Origin: Microbacterium terrae
GTDB lineage: Bacteria > Actinomycetota > Actinomycetes > Actinomycetales > Microbacteriaceae
DNA length: 64,000 bases
Assembly: GCF_017831975.1 (NCBI RefSeq)
Contig: NZ_JAFDSS010000001.1
Coordinates: 2,790,001-2,854,000, forward strand
Reading direction: 5' to 3'
In this document: piece after piece, positions 46,544 through 54,551 of the stretch
Numbering within the stretch: the stretch's first letter is position 1
Layout of the letters: every line of letters begins with the position of its first letter
Made by a program: the position numbers and the translations under genes
The notes under the pieces: model-generated
What the model saw: only the letters and a program-made list of their open reading frames with translations
Database searches by the model: none
What the model was told of the DNA's origin: nothing

Positions 46544-47737
46544 CTACAGCTCTCCGGGCTGCATCGCCTGCTCGTCGATGTCTTCCAGCACTTCTCGGAG
46601 ATGGGAGGGGGTGCCCGGCTTCTTCGGTGCGTAGACCACCAGCGAGTGGAAGACGAAACGCACGATGAAGGCGATGACCAGGGTGAGAGCGGTCGCGATG
46701 ACCGCTGAGAAGTGCCAGGTCTCGACCATCAGAGCCATCACCGGGATGCGGATGAGGGCTTCGGCGTTGTTGAAGCCGAAGGACTTCGCGAACCGCGACC
46801 ACACGCCCGACGCCGCCTCGCGCATGTCCTGGAACACCACGCGCTCGAACAGCAGGAAGTTTCCGACGATCGTCACCTCGGCACCCACGACAGCGGCGAC
46901 GACGTAGTTCACGCCCATCTCGGTGAGGGCCCACACGATCAGAAGATTCGCCACGGCTCCGAGCCCGCCGACGACCGCGAACATCGACATCTTGCCGAAG
47001 CGGAGCAGCGCGAGCTGGATGATGAAGTGGAACCCCTGCGCCAGCGACGCCTTCGACTCGCCGGCGTACCTGTCGCCGAAGTCGAACGGCACCTCGGCGA
47101 CGCGGAAGGATCGACGCGCGAGGATCTCGAGCAGGATCTTGAAGCCGCGGGGCTTGAGCGTGGCGAGGTCGATGCGCCGCCGGTCGACCAGGAAGAATCC
47201 CGTCATCGGGTCGGTGACGTCGTGGAGCTTGACGGGGAACATCGCACGGGTGACGGCGGTCGAGACCTTCGACACCGCGACGCGGGTGCGATCGGCCAGA
47301 CCGTGCGCTGTGCCGCCGCCGACATAGCGTGACGCGACGACGATGTCGACGTCGCCCTGCCGGAATCGGTCGACGAGCTCGAGGATCTTCTCGGGAGGAT
47401 GCTGCAGGTCGCCGTCCATCACGATGCAGATGTCGGACTCCGCAGCACGGAACCCCTCGACGACGGCGCCTCCCAGACCGCCGGACTTCTCATCGCGGTG
47501 GATGAGGCGCACCGGGATCGGCGCCGACGCCGCCACTTCGCGGATGACCGCAGGCGTCTCATCGGTGCTGTCGTCGACGAAGATGATCTCGGCGCGCACG
47601 CCCTCGACCGCGGCGACCGTACGACGCACGAGTTCGGCGACGTTCGCCGCCTCATTGAACGTCGGTACGACGATCGAGATGTCGATGCTGTCCCCCCTCG
47701 GACTTCCGCTCCCCAGCGCAGACCAATATCGTGACAC
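46544..47737 (-). CDS. Polyprenyl-phosphate sugar synthase fused to GtrA-like domain
   Basis: This protein of about 397 residues has a GT2 domain like dolichol-phosphate mannose synthase (ISIVVPTFNEAANV, VDDSTDETP, MDGDLQHP as metal site, SRYVGGG; residues to about 235) and a four-helix GtrA domain (about 245-380). It should make polyprenyl-phosphate sugar and help flip it, feeding the GT87- and GT39-like enzymes. The start is unclear: GTG at 47737 is used, but the strong AGGGGGG site lies well inside and points to an ATC at 47686, just before the GT2 fold. Confidence 0.88.
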   Translation of the reverse strand: MSRYWSALGSGSPRGDSIDISIVVPTFNEAANVAELVRRTVAAVEGVRAEIIFVDDSTDETPAVIREVAASAPIPVRLIHRDEKSGGLGGAVVEGFRAAESDICIVMDGDLQHPPEKILELVDRFRQGDVDIVVASRYVGGGTAHGLADRTRVAVSKVSTAVTRAMFPVKLHDVTDPMTGFFLVDRRRIDLATLKPRGFKILLEILARRSFRVAEVPFDFGDRYAGESKASLAQGFHFIIQLALLRFGKMSMFAVVGGLGAVANLLIVWALTEMGVNYVVAAVVGAEVTIVGNFLLFERVVFQDMREAASGVWSRFAKSFGFNNAEALIRIPVMALMVETWHFSAVIATALTLVIAFIVRFVFHSLVVYAPKKPGTPSHLREVLEDIDEQAMQPGEL

Positions 47738-47812
47738 ATCCTCTGCGGTGCGGGAAACATGTGTGGAACGCCGTCCGGCCCTCGTCCAGCTTGCATCCCG
47801 CAGAATGGAACG

Positions 47813-48070
47813 ATGACCTCCCCCTCGACGATCACGATGTTCGGCGCAGACTGGTGCCGCGACTGCGTCCGCACCAAGCGTCAGCTCGACAGCCTCGGCA
47901 TCCAGTACACCTACGTCGACCTGGTGGCAGATCCCGCGGCTGCGGATGTCGCCCGCGACATCTCTGGGCGCACCAACATCCCCGTCGTGGTCTACCCCGA
48001 CGCGTCGCACCAGGTCGAGCCGTCCAACGCCGACGTCGAGACCAAGCTCCGCGAGCTCTCGCTCATCTGA
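47813..48070 (+). CDS. Glutaredoxin/mycoredoxin-like protein
   Basis: This 85-residue thioredoxin-fold protein has the redox site WCRDC, VDL, and the cis-proline segment NIPVVVYPD. In actinobacteria such proteins reduce mycothiol-linked disulfides. The ATG follows a CAGAAT box by 6 nt, so it may be leaderless. It is divergent from the GT2-GtrA gene and not obviously tied to polymer synthesis. Confidence 0.87.
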   Translation: MTSPSTITMFGADWCRDCVRTKRQLDSLGIQYTYVDLVADPAAADVARDISGRTNIPVVVYPDASHQVEPSNADVETKLRELSLI

Positions 48071-48077
48071 GCGCGGC

Positions 48078-48099
48078 GCCCGCGGGCCGGACCGCGGGC
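48078..48099. terminator. Hairpin between convergent genes
   Basis: GCCCGCGG and CCGCGGGC form an 8-bp GC stem with a 6-base loop between the stops of the glutaredoxin-like gene and the GT4 gene. There is no T tract. Confidence 0.45.
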
Positions 48100-48112
48100 A
48101 GCACCCCCGGCC

Positions 48113-49288
48113 TCACGCCCGGGCGAGCTCTTCCTTGACGATCTCGCGCATGCGCGCGATGAACCGGCGCTCCGAGAACGATTCGGCGTGGTCGGTGATG
48201 ACCTCTTCCGACCAGGTGCTCGCGATCATGGTGTCGACGGCGCCGGCGATGTGGTCGACCTCGGGCCGTTCGAAGAAGATGCCCGTCGTGCCGTGCTTGA
48301 CGGTGTCGAGGTATCCGCCGTCCTGCAGCGCGGCGGTCGGCTTGCCGAACGCAGCGGCCTCGAGCGGAGACAGGCCGAAGTCCTCGAACGACGCGGCGAC
48401 GAGTCCTTCGGTGTTGGCGTACAGCCAGCGCAGCTCGGCGTCGTCGACCCGGCCGACGAGACGTGTTCCGCCCACCTTCTCGGCGAGCGCCTCGAGACGG
48501 CGCTGCTCCGGACCGGTTCCGACGACGACGAGGTCGAGCCCGGGAATCGAGGCGACGGCCTCGATGACGAGGTCGACGTTCTTGTACGGCAGCAGGCGCG
48601 CGACGCAGAGCACGAACGGGCGCCCGACGCCGATGATCTCGGTCATGGCGCCGTGACGCCCGACGAGAGCCGGCGGCGGAGCGAGCACCTCGGCCTCGAT
48701 GCCGTACACCTCCTCGACGGCGCGCTTGACGACCGTCGAGTTGACCAGGTAGCGGTCGGCGGTCTTCGCGACCCGCTGATCCCACTCGCGCAGGTGCGAC
48801 CCGAGCACATTGGTCGCGAGCTTCACCGCCGTGCCGCGGAGGCTCCGGCGCTCGGCGCCACCGCCCGCGTAGCGCTCGGTCTGGTAGAGCCACCGCGCCG
48901 GAGCATGGCAGTAGACGACCTTGCGGCCATCGGTCGGGATGCCGTGCGCCCAGCCGCTCGAGCTCGCCACGAGCACGTCGGCGTCGACGTGGTGGTGTGA
49001 CACAGCTTCGGCGAGGAAGGGCAGGGCGAGGCGGTGGTGACGCCGCAGCATCCCCCAGTGGTTGATGCGCATCGGGCGCACGTCGACGTCGTCGAACTCC
49101 GGGAAGGACCCGGCCGGATCGTAGAGCGTCGTGTGAAGGGGCGACCCTTCGAACGCGCGTGTCATCGACAGCGCCACGCGTTCCGCGCCACCGCGCTGCG
49201 TCACGTAATCGTGTGCGAGCGCGATCGTCGCGTCGACCTTGTCGGCAGACGACCCCATGGCGTCGCCAGACCACACCGTCTTCGGCAT
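48113..49288 (-). CDS. Glycosyltransferase family 4 (mannosyltransferase-like)
   Basis: This 391-residue GT4 enzyme has ALAHDYVTQRGGAERVAL, YCHAPARWLYQ, VARLLPYKNVDLVIEAV and SFEDFGLSPLEAAAFGKPTAAL, a pattern common in WbaZ/mannosyltransferase-type members. The ATG has GGGGA upstream and a TACAAC-like -10. It is the last clear gene of the polysaccharide locus on this side. Confidence 0.9.
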   Translation of the reverse strand: MPKTVWSGDAMGSSADKVDATIALAHDYVTQRGGAERVALSMTRAFEGSPLHTTLYDPAGSFPEFDDVDVRPMRINHWGMLRRHHRLALPFLAEAVSHHHVDADVLVASSSGWAHGIPTDGRKVVYCHAPARWLYQTERYAGGGAERRSLRGTAVKLATNVLGSHLREWDQRVAKTADRYLVNSTVVKRAVEEVYGIEAEVLAPPPALVGRHGAMTEIIGVGRPFVLCVARLLPYKNVDLVIEAVASIPGLDLVVVGTGPEQRRLEALAEKVGGTRLVGRVDDAELRWLYANTEGLVAASFEDFGLSPLEAAAFGKPTAALQDGGYLDTVKHGTTGIFFERPEVDHIAGAVDTMIASTWSEEVITDHAESFSERRFIARMREIVKEELARA

Positions 49289-49466
49289 AGAAAATCCCCA
49301 GTTGTACAGCCCCAGTGCGGCATCATCGCCGCGTCGCGTCGAGTTTCAACGCCATGTCGACGGCCCCCCGCCGACTGGCCGATTCTACCGCGCTATCGCC
49401 GAGACCGCACAGCCGATCCGACGACACCCACGAATCGCTCAGCCTGACGCGACAGCATCCGCTCAT

Positions 49467-49479
49467 TAGTCTTGAGTCG
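49467..49479 (+). promoter_or_regulatory. Leaderless -10 box of the kynurenine operon
   Basis: TAGTCT (49467-49472) plus 6 nt is followed by the GTG of the dioxygenase gene; no ribosome binding site. Confidence 0.6.
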
Positions 49480-50351
49480 TGAGCGAAGGCGTCGAGCGGA
49501 ACACCCGGACGATCGAGGGTTCGGTCGTCACCGACTTCGCCCACCGCATGAGCTACGGCGGCTATCTCGACCTCGACACGCTGCTGTCGGCGCAGCGGCC
49601 GCTGAGCGGCGAGAGCGGCGGCGAGGAGCATCACGACGAGCTGCTCTTCATCATCCAGCACCAGACGACGGAGCTGTGGCTGAAGCTGGTGCTCCACGAG
49701 CTGTCGGCGGCGTGCAGGATGCTGCGCGAAGACCGCCTCGCCCCCGCGCTCAAATGCATCGCGCGGGTCAAGCACATCCAGAAGACGCTGACCGAGCAGT
49801 GGTCGGTGCTCGCGACGCTGACCCCTGCGGAGTACGCGGAGTTCCGCGGCGTCCTCGGCAACGCGAGCGGGTTCCAGTCGGCGCAGTACCGCGCGATCGA
49901 GTTCACCCTGGGCAACAAGAACGCCGGGATGCTGCGCGTCTTCGAGTCCGACCCGGCCGCGCACGCCCTCGTGAAGGCCGCCCTCGACGCGCCGAGCCTG
50001 TACGACGAGTTCCTGCGGATGCTCGCTCGGTCGGGCTACGACATCCCGACAGCGGTGCTCGAGCGCGACGTCACACAGGCGTGGCAGTTCACCCCCGAGC
50101 TCGTTCCCGTCTTCACCGCGATCTACGACGACCCGCAGCAGAACTGGGCGGCGTACGAGACCTGCGAAGAGCTCGTCGATCTGGAGGACAACTTCCAGCT
50201 GTGGCGGTTCCGGCACCTGAAGACGGTGGAGCGCATCATCGGCATGAAGTCGGGCACCGGAGGGTCGAGCGGAGCATCGTTCCTGCAGCGGGCGCTCGAG
50301 CTCACCTTCTTCCCCGAGCTGTTCGCGGTGCGGACGGAGATCGGCCGATGA
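49479..50351 (+). CDS. kynA: Tryptophan 2,3-dioxygenase
   Basis: This 290-residue haem enzyme oxidises L-tryptophan to N-formylkynurenine. The family segments are complete: MSYGGYLDLDTLL, ELLFIIQHQTTELWLK with distal H61, GFQSAQYR, and WRFRHLKTVERIIGMKSGTGGSSG, where H246 is the expected haem ligand. It starts a three-gene operon; its TGA overlaps the amidohydrolase ATG by 4 bp. Confidence 0.96.
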   Translation: MSEGVERNTRTIEGSVVTDFAHRMSYGGYLDLDTLLSAQRPLSGESGGEEHHDELLFIIQHQTTELWLKLVLHELSAACRMLREDRLAPALKCIARVKHIQKTLTEQWSVLATLTPAEYAEFRGVLGNASGFQSAQYRAIEFTLGNKNAGMLRVFESDPAAHALVKAALDAPSLYDEFLRMLARSGYDIPTAVLERDVTQAWQFTPELVPVFTAIYDDPQQNWAAYETCEELVDLEDNFQLWRFRHLKTVERIIGMKSGTGGSSGASFLQRALELTFFPELFAVRTEIGR

Positions 50352-51322
50352 GCATCGACCTCGACGCCCTGCAGGCCCGCCTCGGCGCGCATGCGCTCCC
50401 GGCGCGATCGGCCTCGACCGGCGAGGCGGGCGTCTCACTCCCCCCGTTCCATGACCACCACGTGCACCTGCACCTGATCGACTCCTCCGGGCTCGCGGCG
50501 CACGGCATCGCCGCCGTGGTCGACCTCGGCGGCGACCCGGTCGCCCTGGCTCGGATCGACGGCGGCGGATTCCCACGGGTGAGCTTCGCCGGCGCGTTCC
50601 TGACGGCGGCTGGCGGGTACCCGATCGGGCGTCCGTGGGCGCCGGATCGGATCTCACATGTCGTGACGGATGCCTCGACCCACCCCGGCGTCGCCGGCGG
50701 CGCCCGCACCGCGGTCGACGCGCAGGCCGACGCCGGGGCATCCGTCGTCAAGCTCTCGCTCAACGCCGCCGCGGGCCCCATCCCCGAGCGCGCCGTGCTC
50801 GAGGCGATCGTCTCTGCGGCGGGCGAGCGCCGGCTGCCCGTCGTCGCGCACTGCCAGGGTGTGGGCATGGCTGCCCTCGCCCTGGAGATCGGCGTCGACG
50901 TGGTCGCGCACACCCCCTTCGACGAGCGGCTCGACGCCGATGCGATCACGGATGCCGCGACCTCGGGCCAGGCGTGGATCTCGACGCTCGGCATCCATTC
51001 ACCGTCTTCGCGCGAAATGGCGGTCGCGAACCTCGCCGCGTTCGCCGCCGCCGGCGGCCGCGTGCTCTACGGCACCGACCTCGGCAACGGCGACCAGCCC
51101 GTCGGCGTGAACGCGGAGGAACTGCGGCTGCTGCTGACTGCAGGGCTCGACCCGGCCGCCGTCGTCGCCGCGCTCGCCGACCCGTGGCCCGCCGCCGCTG
51201 CCCCGAGCGGCGTGTGCACGTTCGTGCCGGGCGCGGTGCCCTCCGACGACGCCGACCTGCCGGCATGGCTCGCCGGCGCACGCGTCGTGCCGTCCGAGGA
51301 GCTGATCCACGATGCACGCTGA
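50348..51322 (+). CDS. Amidohydrolase, possible N-formylkynurenine formamidase
   Basis: This 324-residue protein of the amidohydrolase superfamily shows all expected metal ligands: HxH in HDHHVHLH (about residues 37-42), K135 in SVVKLSLN, H168 in AHCQG, H188 in AHTPF and D244 in YGTDLG. It lies between the dioxygenase and kynureninase genes, overlapping both, exactly where the formamidase step is needed, and no KynB-type or alpha/beta-hydrolase formamidase is present in the operon. The formamidase role is inferred from position; another amide or ring hydrolysis is possible. Confidence 0.85.
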   Translation: MSIDLDALQARLGAHALPARSASTGEAGVSLPPFHDHHVHLHLIDSSGLAAHGIAAVVDLGGDPVALARIDGGGFPRVSFAGAFLTAAGGYPIGRPWAPDRISHVVTDASTHPGVAGGARTAVDAQADAGASVVKLSLNAAAGPIPERAVLEAIVSAAGERRLPVVAHCQGVGMAALALEIGVDVVAHTPFDERLDADAITDAATSGQAWISTLGIHSPSSREMAVANLAAFAAAGGRVLYGTDLGNGDQPVGVNAEELRLLLTAGLDPAAVVAALADPWPAAAAPSGVCTFVPGAVPSDDADLPAWLAGARVVPSEELIHDAR

Positions 51323-52649
51323 CCCGGCGGCGGATCCAGGCGCCGTCGACCCCGCCACCACGAACCCCGAGCCGACCGGCCCCGCGACGACCGACCCCGA
51401 GCCGATCGACCTCGAGCCGATCGACCTCGAGGCCGAGGCATCCGTCCTCGACACCGCCGATCCGCTGCGCGGACTGCGCGACCGCTTCGTCGGATCGGAG
51501 TCGTCGCTCGTCTACTTCGACGGCAACTCGCTGGGGAGGCCGCCGCGCGCGGCGGTGGAGCGCCTCGCGACGTTCGCGACCGAGGAGTGGGGCGGGCGCC
51601 TCATCCGCGGGTGGGACGAATCGTGGATGCAGCTGCCCTTCGTGATCGGCGACCGCATCGGCGCCGCGGCGATCGGCGCAGCCGCCGGCCAGACGGTCGT
51701 CGGCGACTCCACGACGGTGCTGCTGTACAAGGTGCTCCGCGCGGCCTTCGACGCCCAGCACGCCGCCGACCCCGAGCGGGTCGAGATCGTCGTCGACCGC
51801 GACAACTTCCCCACCGACCGCTATCTCGTCGAGGGCATCGCCGCCGAGCGCGGCGGCGCGGTGCGGTGGATCGACGTCGACACCGCTTCGGGCGTGACTG
51901 CCGAGGCACTCGCCGCCGCCGTCGGCCCGCGCACCGCCGTGGTGCTGCTCTCGCACGTCGCCTACCGTTCGGGCTACCTCGCTGACGCCGCAGCCTTCAC
52001 CCGCATCGCCCACGACGTCGGCGCGCTCATCGTGTGGGACCTGTGCCACTCCGCCGGATCGGTGCCGGTGCGGGCAGACGAGTGGGGGTTCGACCTGGCC
52101 GTCGGGTGCACGTACAAGTACCTCAACGGCGGGCCGGGATCGCCCGCGTTCGCGTACGTGGCCGCGGGGCTGCAGGGGAGGCTCGCGCAGCCGATCCAGG
52201 GCTGGATGGGCACCGCCGACGTCTTCGCGATGGGCCCGCAGTACCGCCCCGCCGACGGACTGCGACGGTTCCTGTCGGGCACGCCGCCGATCGTCGGGAT
52301 GCTGGCGATGCAGGACACCCTCGACCTGATCGACGAGGCCGGCATCGAGGCGATCCGCTCGAAGTCGATCGCCCTCACCGAGTTCGCGGTGCGGGTCGCC
52401 GACGCGCTGCTCGCTCCGCTCGGCGTGACGGTCGCGTCACCGCGGGACTCGACCGCCCGCGGCGGGCACGTGACACTGTCGCACCCGGCGATGCGCGCGG
52501 TCACGGCGCGACTGTGGACGCAGGACGTGATCCCCGACTACCGCGACCCCGACGGCCTGCGCATCGGGCTGTCGCCCCTGTCGACCTCGTTCGCCGAGGT
52601 GCTCACCGGTCTGCGCGCCGTCGAGGAGGCGGTGCGCGCCGAGGTGTGA
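51312..52649 (+). CDS. kynU: Kynureninase
   Basis: This 445-residue PLP enzyme cleaves kynurenine to anthranilate and alanine. VYFDGNSLGRPPRAAVERL, WDLCHSAGSVP and GCTYKYLNGGPGS with PLP lysine K269 are family hallmarks. The first 45 residues are an extra Pro/Thr/Asp/Glu segment with the repeat EPIDLEPIDLE and probably unstructured. The start overlaps the end of the amidohydrolase gene by 11 bp. Confidence 0.95.
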   Translation: MHADPAADPGAVDPATTNPEPTGPATTDPEPIDLEPIDLEAEASVLDTADPLRGLRDRFVGSESSLVYFDGNSLGRPPRAAVERLATFATEEWGGRLIRGWDESWMQLPFVIGDRIGAAAIGAAAGQTVVGDSTTVLLYKVLRAAFDAQHAADPERVEIVVDRDNFPTDRYLVEGIAAERGGAVRWIDVDTASGVTAEALAAAVGPRTAVVLLSHVAYRSGYLADAAAFTRIAHDVGALIVWDLCHSAGSVPVRADEWGFDLAVGCTYKYLNGGPGSPAFAYVAAGLQGRLAQPIQGWMGTADVFAMGPQYRPADGLRRFLSGTPPIVGMLAMQDTLDLIDEAGIEAIRSKSIALTEFAVRVADALLAPLGVTVASPRDSTARGGHVTLSHPAMRAVTARLWTQDVIPDYRDPDGLRIGLSPLSTSFAEVLTGLRAVEEAVRAEV

Positions 52650-52723
52650 CCGCGCCGGCATGGTCCGCCGCATCCACGCCGCCCCACGCGGTCCGGCGTG
52701 ATCGAGCAGGTGCGATCCGCTGG

Positions 52724-52754
52724 CTGACTGCGCGCAGCGGTCGGGCGCAGTCAG
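52724..52754. terminator. Hairpin after kynureninase gene
   Basis: CTGACTGCGC and GCGCAGTCAG form a 10-bp stem with an 11-base loop, about 75 bp after the kynureninase stop. The surrounding 157-bp gap also has degenerate direct repeats around CACGCGGTCC and AGTCAGCGCGGC. Confidence 0.55.
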
Positions 52755-52806
52755 CGCGGCGCGATCGGGCGTAGTCAGCGCGGCGATCCCACGCGGTCCG
52801 ACGTCG

Positions 52807-54102
52807 TCAGCTCCGCACGGCCGCGAACCACGCCGCGCGCACGGCGGCGACCGTGCTCTCGATGCGGAAGCGATCGGATGCCGCCTCCCGCGCGACCGCG
52901 GTGCGCTGAGCCGCGGCATCCGGATCGTCGAGAACGCGCGCGATGCCCTCGGCGAGCGCGGCGGAGTCGGCCGGCGGCACGAGGATGCCGAGACGGGTGA
53001 CCTGCACTTCGCTCCCCGCCTCGGCGGCGGCATCGGGATCGAGCATCTCGCGCACGCCGCCGGCGTCGGTGGCGACCACCGGGATACCCGCAGCCATCGC
53101 CTCGGCAACGACCTGGCCGAACGGCTCGGGCACCGGCGACGCGTGCACGAGAACGGCTGCCGAGCGCAGGAGCGCCGACGGGTCGGACACCCAGCCGGTG
53201 AGCTCGAGGCGACCGCCGAGGTCGAGTGATTCCGCGTGCCGGGTGATCTGCGCCGCGTAGTCCTCCTCGGCGAAGAGGGCCGCGCCGACGATGCGGAACC
53301 GCACGTCGGGGCGGTCGCGGGCGAGGATGGCCGCCGCCTCGAGGAACTCGCGCTGGCCTTTCGTGGGGCTGATGCGGCCGATCATCGTGACGGTCGGCGC
53401 GGAAAGGGGCGGCTCGACGGGCTCGCCGACCGCGGCGGGAAGCGGCTCGACCGGCTCGCCGACCGCGGGTGCGGGGGGCGGCTCGACGGGCTCGCCGACC
53501 GAGGCGGCAGTCTGAGATGGGGCGGCATCCAGGAACGCTTCGGGCGACAGCCCGGGGTAGGCGAGGTGCGCCTTCCGGCGGGCCCGCTCGGGCAGGAGCA
53601 GCAGGGTGGCCTCGGAGTTGACGACGATCCGTCGCGGGCCGATGAGCGCCAGCATCCGCATCGCCCGAACGAGCACGTTGGGGAGGTAGTCGGGGGCGAG
53701 CCGGTCGTGCAGGTGCCACACCCACCGGCGCCCGGCGAGCGGGGCGGCGAGGGCGACGAGCACCGCCGATTTGAGGGAGTTGGCGACCACCAGGTCGCAC
53801 TGCGCGCCGCGGATGGCACGCGCGAGGCGTGGCACGAATCCGAGCGTGGTGAACGCCGTGCGCGCCGCGGCAGCGGGTGCCATCACCCGGTCGCGCGAGG
53901 CGCGGTTCGTGCGTGCGTCGGCTGCGAGGACCGCGGTCTCGATCCCGGCACCGGTGAGTCGGCCGTGGAACGGTCCGTCTTCGAGCAGCAGCGCGCGGAC
54001 GGTGATGTCGGCGCCGCCGATGCGCTCGACGACGCGCAGCAGCGCGAGTTCCGCGCCACCCTCCTGGCCGGTGTGGTCCACGACGAGCACGCGCACGGTC
54101 AC
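52807..54102 (-). CDS. Glycosyltransferase family 4 with in-frame repeat insertion
   Basis: This 431-residue GT4 enzyme starts VRVLVVDHTGQEGGAELALL and has MIGRISPTKGQREFL and SPVPEPFGQVVAEAMAAGIPVVAT. Between the two GT-B domains lies an insertion of about 35 residues in which VGEPVEP occurs three times. Closely related enzymes would normally have a short linker there. GTG at 54102 has AGAGGGG 5-6 nt upstream. The gene stands alone beyond the main polysaccharide locus. Confidence 0.88.
   Translation of the reverse strand: MTVRVLVVDHTGQEGGAELALLRVVERIGGADITVRALLLEDGPFHGRLTGAGIETAVLAADARTNRASRDRVMAPAAAARTAFTTLGFVPRLARAIRGAQCDLVVANSLKSAVLVALAAPLAGRRWVWHLHDRLAPDYLPNVLVRAMRMLALIGPRRIVVNSEATLLLLPERARRKAHLAYPGLSPEAFLDAAPSQTAASVGEPVEPPPAPAVGEPVEPLPAAVGEPVEPPLSAPTVTMIGRISPTKGQREFLEAAAILARDRPDVRFRIVGAALFAEEDYAAQITRHAESLDLGGRLELTGWVSDPSALLRSAAVLVHASPVPEPFGQVVAEAMAAGIPVVATDAGGVREMLDPDAAAEAGSEVQVTRLGILVPPADSAALAEGIARVLDDPDAAAQRTAVAREAASDRFRIESTVAAVRAAWFAAVRS
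53411..53500. repeat. Three in-frame copies of a 21-bp repeat in the GT4 gene
   Basis: Copies at 53411-53431, 53444-53464 and 53480-53500 are near identical and encode VGEPVEP on the minus strand. Spacings of 33 and 36 bp keep the frame. The DNA identity is higher than protein selection would require, which suggests an inserted or expanded repeat element. Confidence 0.85.
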
Positions 54103-54179
54103 GGCATCCCCTCTGCGCGCCCCGCGCGCGCCCCTCGCTCCGAGCCTAGGGCGTCGCCTCCGCGACCGCCCCAGGAACG

Positions 54180-54455
54180 GGACGCTCGCCTGTCGCACAT
54201 CACCGGTCCGACCGTCGAATGCGACAGCGGAACCATCCCACGAGCGGACCCCGGACGCTCACCTGCCCCGAACCACGGCTCCTCCCGCCGAACGCGACAG
54301 CGGAACCATCCCACGAGCGGACCCCGGACGCTCACCTGCCCCGAGCCACAGGTCCCCCCGCCGAACGCGACAGCGGAACCATCCCACGAGCGGACCCCCG
54401 ACGCTCACCTGCCCCAAACCACAGGTCCCACCGCCGAATGCGACAGCGGAACCCA
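54180..54455. repeat. 73-bp tandem repeat array, about 3.5 copies
   Basis: The segment beginning GCGACAGCGGAACC recurs at 54221, 54294, 54367 and 54440, exactly 73 bp apart, with a degenerate partial copy before the first. The period is not a multiple of three, so it is not coding. It fills most of the 448-bp gap between the divergent GT4 and MFS genes, upstream of both. Confidence 0.9.
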
Positions 54456-54538
54456 GCACGAGCACCAGCACGAGCACCCGCACCCGGGCCTTCTCCACAG
54501 CGGGCCGGCGAGCGCGCGGCGCGGCCGCGGCCGGCGCT

Positions 54539-54551
54539 TACACTTGCGCGA
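54539..54551 (+). promoter_or_regulatory. Leaderless -10 box
   Basis: TACACT (54539-54544) plus 6 nt is followed by the ATG of the MFS gene. Confidence 0.6.

Noticed and set aside
54180..54455. CRISPR array
   Set aside because: Units are contiguous 73-bp tandem repeats with no unique spacers and no cas genes nearby.
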